NCBI RefSeq assembly: GCF_000445445.1
Contig: NZ_ASXP01000002.1
Coordinates: forward strand, 806,001 to 870,000
Length of the DNA stretch: 64,000 nt
DNA from: Sporomusa ovata DSM 2662
GTDB lineage: Bacteria; Bacillota; Negativicutes; Sporomusales; Sporomusaceae
Reading direction: 5' to 3'
Shown here: positions 50,782 through 59,962 of the stretch, piece after piece
Numbering within the stretch: the stretch's first letter is position 1
How the letters are laid out: every line of letters starts with the position of its first letter
The notes under the pieces: generated by a model
What the model saw: only the letters and a program-made list of their open reading frames with translations
Told to the model about the DNA's origin: nothing
Database searches by the model: none
Made by a program: the position numbers and the translations under genes

Positions 50782-51489
50782 CTACATTTTGCCGGAAAGA
50801 TCGTAGTGAAGAAAGCTCAATACGACCAAGATGACCGGCTGATGCACAAGATAAATAAGCAGCGACTGGCGGCCCAGCCAGCTTAGGGTGTGGATTGGGA
50901 CGCAGGTGGCGGCTGATGGCCACAAGGGTTGTCTGGCAGGATACAGCAGCTTGCCGGCGGCCATACCATAGAGCACTACGCCCAACCAAGGCAGTAGTGG
51001 ATAGTAGTCTAGTGAGGCAAAGCCGGTGGGGGTGATGCCAAGTGGCAGCAGCCAGGTTGTTGTTGGCGTTAGACTGTCGGTCCAGTTGCTCATGATAAGT
51101 AAGGTGGTGCCTGCCAGTGTCAGCAGCAGAGCAGATTGTTTGGCTAACCAGGGGGCGGTAAGCATACCAAATCCCAACAGGTGTAATATCCCAAACTGGA
51201 TATACATTGCTGGATTAAAGAAATACGTTACTATTGTAATAAGCATACCTGTGCCGAACACAGTAAGGCCACGACGTATTGGCCAGCGACTGAGGGTATT
51301 GCTTATTCCGGATACCAGCATAAATAGAATAGCCGCAGCCTTGCCCTGGTAGTACCAAAAACCATTTAGATAGTCAAGTGGCCAGTTGTAAAAGCAGGCT
51401 AAGTCAAAAACTATATGAAATGATATCATTAACAGGAGAGCAATTCCCCGTAAACAATCTAGTTCAGTGATGCGGGCAGTTTGTGGCAA
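50782..51489 (-). CDS. Heparan-alpha-glucosaminide N-acetyltransferase-like membrane protein (DUF1624)
   Basis: A 235-residue membrane protein with about seven hydrophobic segments. The start RITELDCLRGIALLLMISFHIVFDL with its early Arg-Gly and His is typical of the DUF1624/acyltransferase-like fold. In this family an acyl group is moved across the membrane to a sugar. The exact role is unknown. Its 3' end faces the truncated exported-protein gene on the other strand. Confidence 0.85.
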   Translation of the reverse strand: MPQTARITELDCLRGIALLLMISFHIVFDLACFYNWPLDYLNGFWYYQGKAAAILFMLVSGISNTLSRWPIRRGLTVFGTGMLITIVTYFFNPAMYIQFGILHLLGFGMLTAPWLAKQSALLLTLAGTTLLIMSNWTDSLTPTTTWLLPLGITPTGFASLDYYPLLPWLGVVLYGMAAGKLLYPARQPLWPSAATCVPIHTLSWLGRQSLLIYLVHQPVILVVLSFLHYDLSGKM

Positions 51490-51755
51490 TGGTGGCAGCC
51501 TCCTTCAAGCGGTAGCTTATCATACCCTAACAATAGATGACAATTGAATTGTCGTCAAGCAGTGGCGGTTGGGTGAGTTAATTTGTTTAAGAATGAAAAT
51601 TTACGATAGATACGCGACATACTATATTAATGGGTATTAATCATGGGAAAAAGGATTTCATGAGTTGGCAGGAATACCTTCTTGCGAAGGGAATATACTA
51701 AGTTAGAAATACTTTGAATTTTGGCCAGCGGTTTTGCAGGTAGGATGGTGTCGGC

Positions 51756-52100
51756 ATGAAAGAACTATATATAATATTACTTTCTGTTTTTATTGGTGCT
51801 GTGGGACAGGTTGGCTTAAAATACGGTGCTATGCGAATTCCTGATACCGGTTCCTTATGGGAAAAGGCGATAGCTGCCTGGCCGCTTATCGCGGGTTTGG
51901 CACTTTATGGTGTGAGTACATTGCTCTGGATTTATGCCCTCCGTACAGTGGAACTGAGTTACGCGTACCCACTGATTAGCCTTGGTTATATATTGGTATT
52001 TATTGCCTCTTATTTTATTTTTCATGAGTCAATCAGTCTGCTTAGGCTGGGTGGACTTGCGCTTATAGTAAGCGGCATAATATTGGTAGCTAAGTCGTAA
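51756..52100 (+). CDS. EamA/SMR-type small membrane transporter
   Basis: A 114-residue protein with four transmembrane helices: IILLSVFIGAVGQVGLKYG, PLIAGLALYGVSTLLWIYAL, YAYPLISLGYILVFIASY and LLRLGGLALIVSGIILVA. The form matches ArnE/EmrE-like half transporters that act as dimers; drug efflux and lipid-linked sugar flipping are both known. No partner gene is adjacent. Start ATG has AGGTAGGATGG upstream. Confidence 0.85.
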   Translation: MKELYIILLSVFIGAVGQVGLKYGAMRIPDTGSLWEKAIAAWPLIAGLALYGVSTLLWIYALRTVELSYAYPLISLGYILVFIASYFIFHESISLLRLGGLALIVSGIILVAKS

Positions 52101-52143
52101 TAGCGAACGAATTAACTGAATATTAACATTTTTTTACAATTAG

Positions 52144-52173
52144 TTAACAAATGTCGGGGTTTTATGCTATAAT
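52144..52173 (+). promoter_or_regulatory. Promoter for the DUF47-PiT operon
   Basis: TTAACA and TATAAT lie 18 bases apart, 34 bases before the DUF47 start. A TTAACA-rich surround (ATTAACATTTTTTTACAATTAGTTAACA) could hold a PhoP-type site, but this is only a possibility. Confidence 0.6.
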
Positions 52174-52206
52174 CAGATCATATCCGACGAATTGAGGAGG
52201 CTAAGT

Positions 52207-52836
52207 ATGGGATTTGGCTTAAAACCGCGTGAAGAAAAATTTTACGGGTATCTCTTAGAAAACACGCAGCTGATTCGCGATGCGGCTGATGTACTACAGG
52301 TGGCTTTAAACCGGGAAGGTGATTTACCTGAATTAATGATTCAGATAGATGAACTTGAGAAAAGAGCTGATGTCAATACTGCCAAAATTATTGGGCTGTT
52401 ACATAAGACTTTTATTACACCACTTGACAGGGAGGACATTTATGCTATTGCCCACAAACTGGATGATGTGATTGACTGTATCCAGGGAGTTATTGAACGT
52501 ATAGAATTATATAATGCGGGCACTGCATCAGAAGGCGCCAGAGAACTGGGGTCACTTATTGTCAAAGCGTCTAAACAAATTGACAAGTCATTCTCTTATT
52601 TGCCTGAAATCAAAAAACAGCGGGAAAAAGTTGAAGAACGCTGTGCCAAGATTATTGAGTATGAGATCCTGGGTGACAAGTTGTATCGTCAGGAAATGGC
52701 TAAGTTGTTCCGGGAAGTCACTGACCCTATTGAGATCATCAAGTGGAAAGAAATTTTGCTTCAGTTAGAAGAAACCCTGGATATTTCCGAGGATATCGCG
52801 AATTTGTTAAAGGGAGTCATTGTAAAATATGCCTGA
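52207..52836 (+). CDS. DUF47 PhoU-like phosphate transport regulator
   Basis: About 209 residues, all helical. It has the paired PhoU-like bundles with metal-binding acidic motifs (ELEKRADVNTAKI, DREDIYAIAHKLDDVIDC, ITDPIEIIKWKEIL-like stretch). DUF47 proteins accompany PiT transporters and are thought to control them. ATG 52207 has GAGGAGG upstream. It overlaps the PiT gene by eight bases. Confidence 0.92.
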   Translation: MGFGLKPREEKFYGYLLENTQLIRDAADVLQVALNREGDLPELMIQIDELEKRADVNTAKIIGLLHKTFITPLDREDIYAIAHKLDDVIDCIQGVIERIELYNAGTASEGARELGSLIVKASKQIDKSFSYLPEIKKQREKVEERCAKIIEYEILGDKLYRQEMAKLFREVTDPIEIIKWKEILLQLEETLDISEDIANLLKGVIVKYA

Positions 52837-53827
52837 TTTGACGTTACTCTACGTCGTAGTATTTTTTGCCTTGGCATTTGATTATATCAACGGTTTTCAT
52901 GATACGGCCAACGCGATTGCCACCTCGGTATCGACCCGGGCTTTGGAACCTCAATATGCCGTCATGTTGGCGGCTATTCTCAACTTTGCCGGGGCACTCT
53001 ATAGTACCGGTGTAGCTAAAACTATTGGTGGCGATCTGGTGAAATCGGCCTCGATGGTTAACCAGCAGGTTATAATTTCGGCACTGTTTGGGGCTATTGT
53101 CTGGAACTTGATTACTTGGTGGTTTGGTATTCCCAGCAGCTCCTCTCATGCGCTTGTAGGGGGCGTTCTAGGGGCGGTAACCGTAGGGGCAGGATTTGAA
53201 GCCATTAACGTCTTTGGTGTTGAAAAAATTGTGCTGTCGCTAGTACTGTCACCACTGCTTGCTATGGCCGGTGGTTATGTTATTATGATTGCCATGATGT
53301 GGATTTTCCGCAGGCAGGAGCCGGGAAAACTAAATACCGGATTTAAAAAAATGCAGCTTTTATCTGCCAGTATGATGTCATTTTCGCATGGTTCGAATGA
53401 TGCGCAAAAGGCTATGGGCATTATTACGCTGGCGCTTTTAAGTTCCGGACAGATACCGACATTGGAGGTTCCCTTATGGGTGAAACTTTCCTGTGCGACT
53501 GCAATGGCTTGTGGTACGGCTGTTGGCGGCTGGAAAATCATAAAAACAATGGGGGGCAGGATATTTAAGCTTGAGCCGATTACCGGATTTGCTGCTGATT
53601 TGAACTCATCACTCGTTATTTTTGCCGCGACTAATCTTCATCTGCCGGTAAGTACTACCCATGTGGTGTCTGGCTCAATTATGGGAGTAGGCTCCTCTAA
53701 ACGCTTGACGGCGGTACGGTGGGGTGTGGCGCAGCAAATGCTGTTTGCCTGGGTTTTAACCATTCCGTTCAGCGCGATAACCAGTGGACTGATGTATAAA
53801 TTTTTATCTTTATTCATGCATAGCTAA
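52829..53827 (+). CDS. PiT family inorganic phosphate transporter
   Basis: A 332-residue transporter with about ten membrane segments. Both signature repeats are present: DYINGFHDTANAIATSVSTRAL near residue 20 and FSHGSNDAQKAMGIIT near 185. PiT carriers take up metal-phosphate with protons or sodium. Overlap with the DUF47 gene indicates translational coupling. Confidence 0.96.
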   Translation: MPDLTLLYVVVFFALAFDYINGFHDTANAIATSVSTRALEPQYAVMLAAILNFAGALYSTGVAKTIGGDLVKSASMVNQQVIISALFGAIVWNLITWWFGIPSSSSHALVGGVLGAVTVGAGFEAINVFGVEKIVLSLVLSPLLAMAGGYVIMIAMMWIFRRQEPGKLNTGFKKMQLLSASMMSFSHGSNDAQKAMGIITLALLSSGQIPTLEVPLWVKLSCATAMACGTAVGGWKIIKTMGGRIFKLEPITGFAADLNSSLVIFAATNLHLPVSTTHVVSGSIMGVGSSKRLTAVRWGVAQQMLFAWVLTIPFSAITSGLMYKFLSLFMHS

Positions 53828-53846
53828 ACTTAAAAATCATAAGTTG

Positions 53847-53881
53847 AAAAAGCAGCTCAGCGTAAGCGGGGCTGCTTTTTC
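53847..53881 (+). terminator. Terminator behind the PiT gene
   Basis: AAAAAGCAGC pairs with GCTGCTTTTT around a 14-base loop. Confidence 0.9.
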
Positions 53882-54068
53882 CCTAACAGTAAAGGTTTGC
53901 TTTCCTAAATGTAGGATAAGTATTCATAGAATGCATAACTTTCTTACAACTTGCCATTCAATTACCAACTCATTATAATGAAAATAATATCTTGTCCAAT
54001 GCTAATAATATTCCAGGTTAGGAGTGGGTTTTCCTATTCTTTACCTGTATTTTTAAGGAGGTATTGCC

Positions 54069-57000
54069 TTGGAAACTGTTCGTCGTATATTTGTCGAGAA
54101 AAAACCGGGTTTTGCCGTTGAGGCCGAAGGAATATATTCTGATTTAAAACACCATCTGGGGATAACCGGGTTGACCGAAGTGCGTGTTTTGCACCGGTAT
54201 GACATTAGTGGGATAAGCGAAGCTGAATTCAACGCTTCCCTGCGTACTATTTTTTCTGAACCACCTGTGGATGTTGTTTATCTTGAGCAATTTGTTGTGC
54301 CTGCCGGGGCAAAAGTGTTTGCGATGGAATATTTGCCAGGCCAATATGACCAACGGGCCGATTGGGCGGCGCAGTCTGTTCAGATACTTACGCAGAAAGA
54401 ACGTCCGGAGATTCGTACAGCCAAGGTGCTGGTATTAGAGGGGCAGCTTTCCGAAACAGACCTTACTAAAATCAAGGAATATTGTATTAACCCAGTTGAG
54501 GCCAGAGAAGCTTTATTGCAAAAACCGGCATCATTGGTGGTGCCGGCTACTATGCCGGAGGATGTGGCTGTACTAGATGGTTTTAACAACCTGCCTCAGG
54601 CGGCATTGACTCAGTTTTTACAGGAGCGGGGTCTGGCAATGAGTCTGGAGGATTTGGTTTTCTGTCAGGCTTATTTTCGTGATGCGGAAAAGCGTGATCC
54701 GACAATTACCGAAATAAAAGTCATTGATACCTATTGGTCAGATCATTGCCGTCATACTACCTTTCACACCAAGATAGGACAAGTTGAAATTGAAGCAGGT
54801 CATTATAGTCAGCCTATTACCAAGGCCTGGGAAGAATACCGCAAAGCCAGGAATTACGTTTATGGGGAAAAAGCGGCTCAACGTGATATCAATTTGATGG
54901 ATATTGCCACAACTGCTATGAAAGAATTAAAAAAGCAGGGGCACTTGCCAGATCTGGATGAATCAGAAGAAATTAATGCCTGTAGTATTGTTGTGCAGGC
55001 AAATATTGATGGACAGGCAGAAGACTGGCTGGTTATGTTTAAAAATGAAACACATAATCATCCAACAGAGATCGAACCCTTCGGGGGAGCGGCCACTTGT
55101 CTGGGAGGATGTATTCGGGATCCTTTGTCAGGCCGCGCCTATGCCTATCAGGCGATGCGCGTTACCGGCAGCGCCGATCCGCGTGTGCCACTGGAATGTA
55201 CACTGCCGGGTAAGTTGTCACAGAGGAAGATTACTACCAGTGCGGCGGCCGGCTATAGCTCCTATGGTAACCAGATTGGTTTGGCAACAGGTCAGGTGGC
55301 CGAAGTTTATCATGAAGGATATGTTGCTAAACGCATGGAAATCGGTGCTGTTATGGCGGCTGTTCCCAAACATCAGGTTGTTCGTGAAGCACCTGAGCCT
55401 GGCGATATCGTCCTATTAGTTGGCGGTCGTACCGGACGTGACGGTTGTGGCGGTGCTACCGGCTCTTCCAAAGCCCATACGGAAGAATCGCTGGAGACTT
55501 GTGGTGCGGAAGTCCAGAAGGGTAACCCGCCGACAGAACGTAAAATCCAGCGGCTATTCCGTCATAGTGCGGTTAGCACGATGATTAAACGTTGCAATGA
55601 TTTTGGTGCCGGTGGTGTGTCTGTGGCCATTGGGGAACTTACCGATGGTCTGCAAATTAACTTGGATGCTGTTCCCAAAAAATATGAGGGGCTTGACGGG
55701 ACAGAACTTGCAATTTCGGAGTCGCAGGAGCGGATGGCGGTAGTAGTTGCCGCTGACAATGCGCAAAAATTTATTGAATATGCTGATGCCGAGAATCTGG
55801 AGGCTACGCTGGTTGCTAAGGTATCTGATGATAATCGCCTGACTATGTTGTGGCGCGGTAAGGCAATTGTCAGCCTGAGCCGTGATTTCTTAAACACCAA
55901 TGGGGCCAAGCAGCATACAAACGTACGGGTGACTGCGCCGGTTAGTAATAGTTATTTTGCAGGTACACCTATCGGGGGTGATGTAACTGCGCAAAATAGT
56001 AAAGACGTGTGGCTGAAGACTCTGCAAAATATCAATGTTGGTAGTCAAAAGGGTCTGGTGGAGCGCTTTGACAGCAGCATTGGTGCAGGCACTGTCTTGA
56101 TGCCGTTTGGCGGCAAATACCAGGCTACCCCTGCCGAAGGCATGGTGGCTAAATTGCCGGTGGTATCAGGCGATACAACTACCGGGACAATCATGACCTA
56201 TGGCTTTAATCCCCATCTTTCCAGCTGGAGTCCATTTCATGGTGCTGTTTATGCTATTGTGGAGGCTGTAGCCAAGGTGGTGGCCTTAGGCGGTAATTTC
56301 CGGACCGTGCGGCTGACCTTGCAGGAGTATTTTGAAAAACTGGGACAAGACAACGTCAAATGGGGCAAACCATTTAGTGCCTTGCTAGGCGCTTTTTATG
56401 CTCAGCAACAGTTGGGTATCCCGGCAATTGGCGGTAAGGACAGTATGTCAGGCTCTTTTAATGAGCTTACTGTGCCGCCGACCCTGGTAGCGTTTGCAGT
56501 AACACCTGTTGACATAAGGCAAGTAATCTCGCAGGAGTTTAAGCAAGCCGGCAGCCAGGTGGCCGTTATCCGCCTTAGACGGGACAAAGCGGATTTACCT
56601 GATTTTGCAGCTTTAGGAGTCACCTACGACAAAGTGAGGGAGCTTGCCCAAACCGGTAAAATATGTTCAGCTTATACGATTAAAGCAGGCGGTATTGCCG
56701 AGGCCGTCAGCAAAATGGCTTTTGGGAATCGCATTGGGATTGAATTTGTGAAACAAGTGGCTGTCCAGGATTTGTTTACTCCCGACTATGGTTCGCTGGT
56801 TCTCGAACTGCCTGCCGGACTGGATCTTACCCAGGTATTCGGCAATATAGAATATCAGTTACTTGGCCAGACAACGCAAAGCCCGGTTATTAACATTAAT
56901 GGAGTTACAATCACTTTGGAGGAAGCGTTTGCCGCCTGGGAACAGCCATTGGAGAAGGTATTTCCTACCCGTCCTGAGCTTATTAGCGGTCAACCGCAAA

Positions 57001-57851
57001 ACTTCGCTGCTTATACGGAAAGAAACAAGCAGCGGCCAAGGGTTGCTATCGCTAAGCCACGGGTGCTTATTCCGGTATTTCCCGGAACCAATTGTGAATA
57101 TGATACCATCAAGATTTTTGAGCAGGCTGGAGCCATTGCCGAATCACTGGTTATTCGTAACCTTTCCGGCACTCATATTGAAGAATCGATTACGGCACTT
57201 GCCAGGGGTATTGCCGGTGCCCAGATTATCATGCTGCCAGGTGGTTTCAGCGCCGGCGACGAGCCTGATGGTTCAGGTAAATTTATCGCCACCATGTTTC
57301 GCAATCCCCGGGTAAAGGAAGCGGTTGCTGAATTGTTGCAACGCCGGGACGGCCTGATGCTTGGCATTTGCAACGGTTTCCAGGCGCTTATTAAATTAGG
57401 GTTGGTTCCTTATGGCGAAATTCAGGACTTAACTGAGCATAGTCCGACGCTGACTTTTAATAAAATTGGTCGTCATATTTCCTGTATGGTCAATACTAAG
57501 GTAGTATCTACTTTGTCACCGTGGCTAAGTAATGTTGAGGCTGGTGAGATATTTGCTATTCCTGCCTCGCATGGCGAGGGACGCTTTTATGCCACTGCTG
57601 AGGAAATTGCACAATTGGCAGCTAATGGCCAAATTGCTACTCAATATGTTGATTCTGATGGTCTTGCTACCTATGACGCTAGTTTTAATCCCAATGGGTC
57701 CTTCCACGCTATTGAGTCTATCACCAGCCCGGATGGGCGGATACTTGGGAAAATGGCTCATTCTGAGCGTATTGGCGACCATGTTGCCATCAATATTCCA
57801 GGCAGCAAAGATCAGCGGCTGTTTAGCGCCGGCGTCAATTATTTTAAATAG
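54069..57851 (+). CDS. purL: Phosphoribosylformylglycinamidine synthase, single-chain
   Basis: A 1260-residue large FGAM synthase of the clostridial type. The N-terminal PurS-like part (about 1-150) is followed by the synthetase half (TYWSDHCRHTTFHTKIG, ATP-binding NETHNHPTEIEPFGGAATCLGG, AIGGKDSMSG) and a C-terminal glutaminase (from about 990; GLMLGICNGFQALIKLG with the Cys nucleophile, HGEGRFYA with His and Glu). It makes FGAM in purine synthesis. TTG 54069 has AAGGAGGTATT upstream. It is alone rather than in a pur cluster; PurR at 7.2 kb is its likely repressor. Confidence 0.97.
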   Translation: METVRRIFVEKKPGFAVEAEGIYSDLKHHLGITGLTEVRVLHRYDISGISEAEFNASLRTIFSEPPVDVVYLEQFVVPAGAKVFAMEYLPGQYDQRADWAAQSVQILTQKERPEIRTAKVLVLEGQLSETDLTKIKEYCINPVEAREALLQKPASLVVPATMPEDVAVLDGFNNLPQAALTQFLQERGLAMSLEDLVFCQAYFRDAEKRDPTITEIKVIDTYWSDHCRHTTFHTKIGQVEIEAGHYSQPITKAWEEYRKARNYVYGEKAAQRDINLMDIATTAMKELKKQGHLPDLDESEEINACSIVVQANIDGQAEDWLVMFKNETHNHPTEIEPFGGAATCLGGCIRDPLSGRAYAYQAMRVTGSADPRVPLECTLPGKLSQRKITTSAAAGYSSYGNQIGLATGQVAEVYHEGYVAKRMEIGAVMAAVPKHQVVREAPEPGDIVLLVGGRTGRDGCGGATGSSKAHTEESLETCGAEVQKGNPPTERKIQRLFRHSAVSTMIKRCNDFGAGGVSVAIGELTDGLQINLDAVPKKYEGLDGTELAISESQERMAVVVAADNAQKFIEYADAENLEATLVAKVSDDNRLTMLWRGKAIVSLSRDFLNTNGAKQHTNVRVTAPVSNSYFAGTPIGGDVTAQNSKDVWLKTLQNINVGSQKGLVERFDSSIGAGTVLMPFGGKYQATPAEGMVAKLPVVSGDTTTGTIMTYGFNPHLSSWSPFHGAVYAIVEAVAKVVALGGNFRTVRLTLQEYFEKLGQDNVKWGKPFSALLGAFYAQQQLGIPAIGGKDSMSGSFNELTVPPTLVAFAVTPVDIRQVISQEFKQAGSQVAVIRLRRDKADLPDFAALGVTYDKVRELAQTGKICSAYTIKAGGIAEAVSKMAFGNRIGIEFVKQVAVQDLFTPDYGSLVLELPAGLDLTQVFGNIEYQLLGQTTQSPVININGVTITLEEAFAAWEQPLEKVFPTRPELISGQPQNFAAYTERNKQRPRVAIAKPRVLIPVFPGTNCEYDTIKIFEQAGAIAESLVIRNLSGTHIEESITALARGIAGAQIIMLPGGFSAGDEPDGSGKFIATMFRNPRVKEAVAELLQRRDGLMLGICNGFQALIKLGLVPYGEIQDLTEHSPTLTFNKIGRHISCMVNTKVVSTLSPWLSNVEAGEIFAIPASHGEGRFYATAEEIAQLAANGQIATQYVDSDGLATYDASFNPNGSFHAIESITSPDGRILGKMAHSERIGDHVAINIPGSKDQRLFSAGVNYFK

Positions 57852-57871
57852 CAGCAGAGGGGGAAACCTAT

Positions 57872-58240
57872 ATGTATAATGTTGTTCATATTGGGATAGT
57901 AGTTAAAGATATGGATAAATCCCTGAAGTTTTACACCACTGTTTTAGGATGTGCGTTAGAAGAGAGTTACCAGGACGAACGTATTCACCTGGCATTTATC
58001 AAAGCAGGTCAGCAAACAATTGAGCTTATTCAATATCAGGAGGATGGTGTAAAGGTACGTGGTGCGGGCGTTGTTGATCATATTGCCTTTGCGGTTACTG
58101 ATATTGCTGCCGAAATGGACAAACTCCGGCAGCATAATGTGACGTTATTATTTGATCAGCCCAAGATGGTTAACGGCAAGAAGATTCTATTTTTTACCGG
58201 GCCTGATGGTGAACGATTGGAATTTGTACAAATTCTGTAG
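57872..58240 (+). CDS. VOC family (glyoxalase/methylmalonyl-CoA epimerase-like) protein
   Basis: A 122-residue vicinal-oxygen-chelate protein. The first half has VVHIGIVVKDMDKSLKFYTTV with a His metal ligand; the second has VVDHIAFAVTDI and DGERLEFVQIL with His and Glu ligands. The closest named families are glyoxalase I and methylmalonyl-CoA epimerase. It follows purL by 20 bases with GGGGGAAACC upstream. Function is not certain. Confidence 0.85.
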   Translation: MYNVVHIGIVVKDMDKSLKFYTTVLGCALEESYQDERIHLAFIKAGQQTIELIQYQEDGVKVRGAGVVDHIAFAVTDIAAEMDKLRQHNVTLLFDQPKMVNGKKILFFTGPDGERLEFVQIL

Positions 58241-58251
58241 TGAGTGAACTC

Positions 58252-58447
58252 GTTTCAGCATAGCTGAAACATTGGGGATTCAGGTGGAGAGTCTACTCCA
58301 CCTGAGTTAACGCCGCCTGTAGAGGCGGGAGTTTTGATTCGCGTACTAAGATAAAAAGGAACGGTTCTTGTTTGGGCTGGTATAGGAATCCAGCAGACAA
58401 GAACCGTTCTTCACCGTCCCAATAGAAAGTATAGCTTCTGTTGGGAC
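58252..58447. repeat. Array of five consecutive stem-loops
   Basis: Stems: GTTTCAGC/GCTGAAAC (58252-58270); TCAGGTGGAG/CTCCACCTGA (58280-58305); CCGCCT/AGGCGG (58313-58328, then GTTTT); GAACGGTTCTTGT/ACAAGAACCGTTC with inner GCTGG/CCAGC (58359-58409); GTCCCAA/TTGGGAC with inner AGAA/TTCT (58416-58447). Some may be ordinary terminators, but five in 200 bases with a long interrupted stem suggest a structured non-coding RNA or an insertion-element end. No gene is seen in 58241-58517. Confidence 0.55.
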
Positions 58448-58517
58448 TGGATACAGGCAATAGCGACTTTTGCTGTCGTCGAAAGCTTGGCGCAAACAAG
58501 ATTTTTTTTATCCACCG

Positions 58518-58739
58518 TTAGGCCCGGCCGATGCCAGGGGGATGTTTGGGCGCGTTTTCAGCAATTGGACATTTTTCTAAGCCGCATTCATCGCTATAAT
58601 CGCAGTCAATTTCTTCGATTTGGTAATGCGGTACAGCTTGGTTTGGGATATAGGTTTCTCGGTAAATGGCAATAATGCTGTGGCGTTTTTTTAGATGAGG
58701 ACAATCACCAGATAATAGAGTGGGTGCGCGTTTGCTCAA
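58518..58739 (-). CDS. Small cysteine-containing protein, unknown function
   Basis: 73 residues. I chose TTG 58739 because GGAGGT lies seven bases upstream of it; longer frames have no such site. It carries GDCPHLKKRHSI near the start and CDYSDECGLEKCP near the end, with four closely spaced cysteines that could bind zinc or a cluster, then a PPGIG tail. No known family is recognised. Confidence 0.55.
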   Translation of the reverse strand: MSKRAPTLLSGDCPHLKKRHSIIAIYRETYIPNQAVPHYQIEEIDCDYSDECGLEKCPIAENAPKHPPGIGRA

Positions 58740-58852
58740 TACTATCACCTCCGTCTTTGGTTGCGTGTTGCTTGTAACTAGCATATAATAGAGAGTATTA
58801 ATTAAAAACAATATGCACATATTTCTGCTTAAATTAGCAGTATTGAACATAT

Positions 58853-59758
58853 TTGGGGGGTCTTAGTATCAACTTCCAGAATATTACCTTGGGGCAAAAA
58901 GCTTTGTTTGATAAGTGTTTTAGTCAGCGCCGTTACGAAAATGCTCATTATAATTTTACTAATTTATATATGTGGCGCAATTTATATTCCATTAAATGGG
59001 CGGAAGTAGATGGCTGCTTGGTTATTAAGGCTGGTCGCGGCGAGAAACAGTTTATGCTGCAGCCGTTTGGCCCTGATGCAGGGATAGAGAGAATCCTTGC
59101 GGAGATGGCAAACTATTGTACAGAGCATAACCTGATTTTTAGACTATCGGGGATAGAAAAATTTATGGTGGACATCCTCGAAAAATGGCAGCCGGGGAAG
59201 TTTGCTATAACCGCTGACCGGGACAATTACGATTATGTTTATAATAGCAAGGATTTGATTGAATTAAAAGGCCGTAAATATCATAGAAAGAAAAATCATG
59301 TTAATAGTTTTCTCCGCAATTACAGTAACTATCAGTATATACCGTTAACGTCCGAGTGGATGCCGCGCTGTGTTGAAACCCAAATGGAGTGGTGTAGAAA
59401 AAAGGGCTGTGATGATGATGCGATGCTAAAAGGAGAGCGGGATGCGATTATTGAAGTGTTTACCCACTGGAACGAGCTTAAGTTGACTGGCGGCTTAATT
59501 TATATTAATGAAAAAGTGGAGGCTTTTAGCTTTGGTGAGCAACTAAACAGTGATACTGCAGTTATCCACGTCGAAAAAGCCAATCCGGATATTCGTGGAG
59601 TTTATCCGATGATTAATCAACAATTTTGTGCCAATGCCTGGCGAAAACTGTCATATATTAATCGAGAGGAGGATATGGGATTAGAGGGGTTGCGCAAAGC
59701 CAAGGAATCGTATTGTCCGGTGAAAATGGTAGAAAAATTTGTTGCTATTCTAAAATAG
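58853..59758 (+). CDS. DUF2156 domain protein (phosphatidylglycerol lysyltransferase C-terminal-like)
   Basis: A 301-residue soluble GNAT-like protein with the family marks TLGQKALFDKCFSQRRYENAHYNFTNLYMW, GRKYHRKKNHVNSFLRNY and VYPMINQQFCANAW. Related domains transfer aminoacyl groups from tRNA, but this stand-alone form has no established role. The start is problematic: TTG 58853 overlaps a GGGGGG ribosome-site candidate, while the codon seven bases behind that site is ATC at 58868, followed by the family-typical NFQNITLG. Confidence 0.8.
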   Translation: MGGLSINFQNITLGQKALFDKCFSQRRYENAHYNFTNLYMWRNLYSIKWAEVDGCLVIKAGRGEKQFMLQPFGPDAGIERILAEMANYCTEHNLIFRLSGIEKFMVDILEKWQPGKFAITADRDNYDYVYNSKDLIELKGRKYHRKKNHVNSFLRNYSNYQYIPLTSEWMPRCVETQMEWCRKKGCDDDAMLKGERDAIIEVFTHWNELKLTGGLIYINEKVEAFSFGEQLNSDTAVIHVEKANPDIRGVYPMINQQFCANAWRKLSYINREEDMGLEGLRKAKESYCPVKMVEKFVAILK

Positions 59759-59962
59759 TAACCCAGCTATCGGGTAAACTATTGTAAGAGACCTGTGGCT
59801 GTGGGCTGCAGGTCTAAAAATTTTAGTAAACCGCTATACTTTTTGCTTGGTTGTGGTATAATCGTTAAAGGATTTTTCGTTGCTCTTATTGGCGCAAACA
59901 GATGTTTTTTATGGTACTTTTGGATATAGTCAATCATTTCAGTGAGGAGAAGGACGGTCAAG

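Noticed and set aside
54069..57851. A frameshift or split in purL (purS/purQ/purL as separate genes)
   Set aside because: The frame is continuous over 1260 codons with both the synthetase and glutaminase motifs, so it is the single-chain form.
59834..59862. A promoter for speD from TATAAT at 59857
   Set aside because: No -35 match occurs at 16-18 bases; the nearest TTGCTT is only eight bases away.
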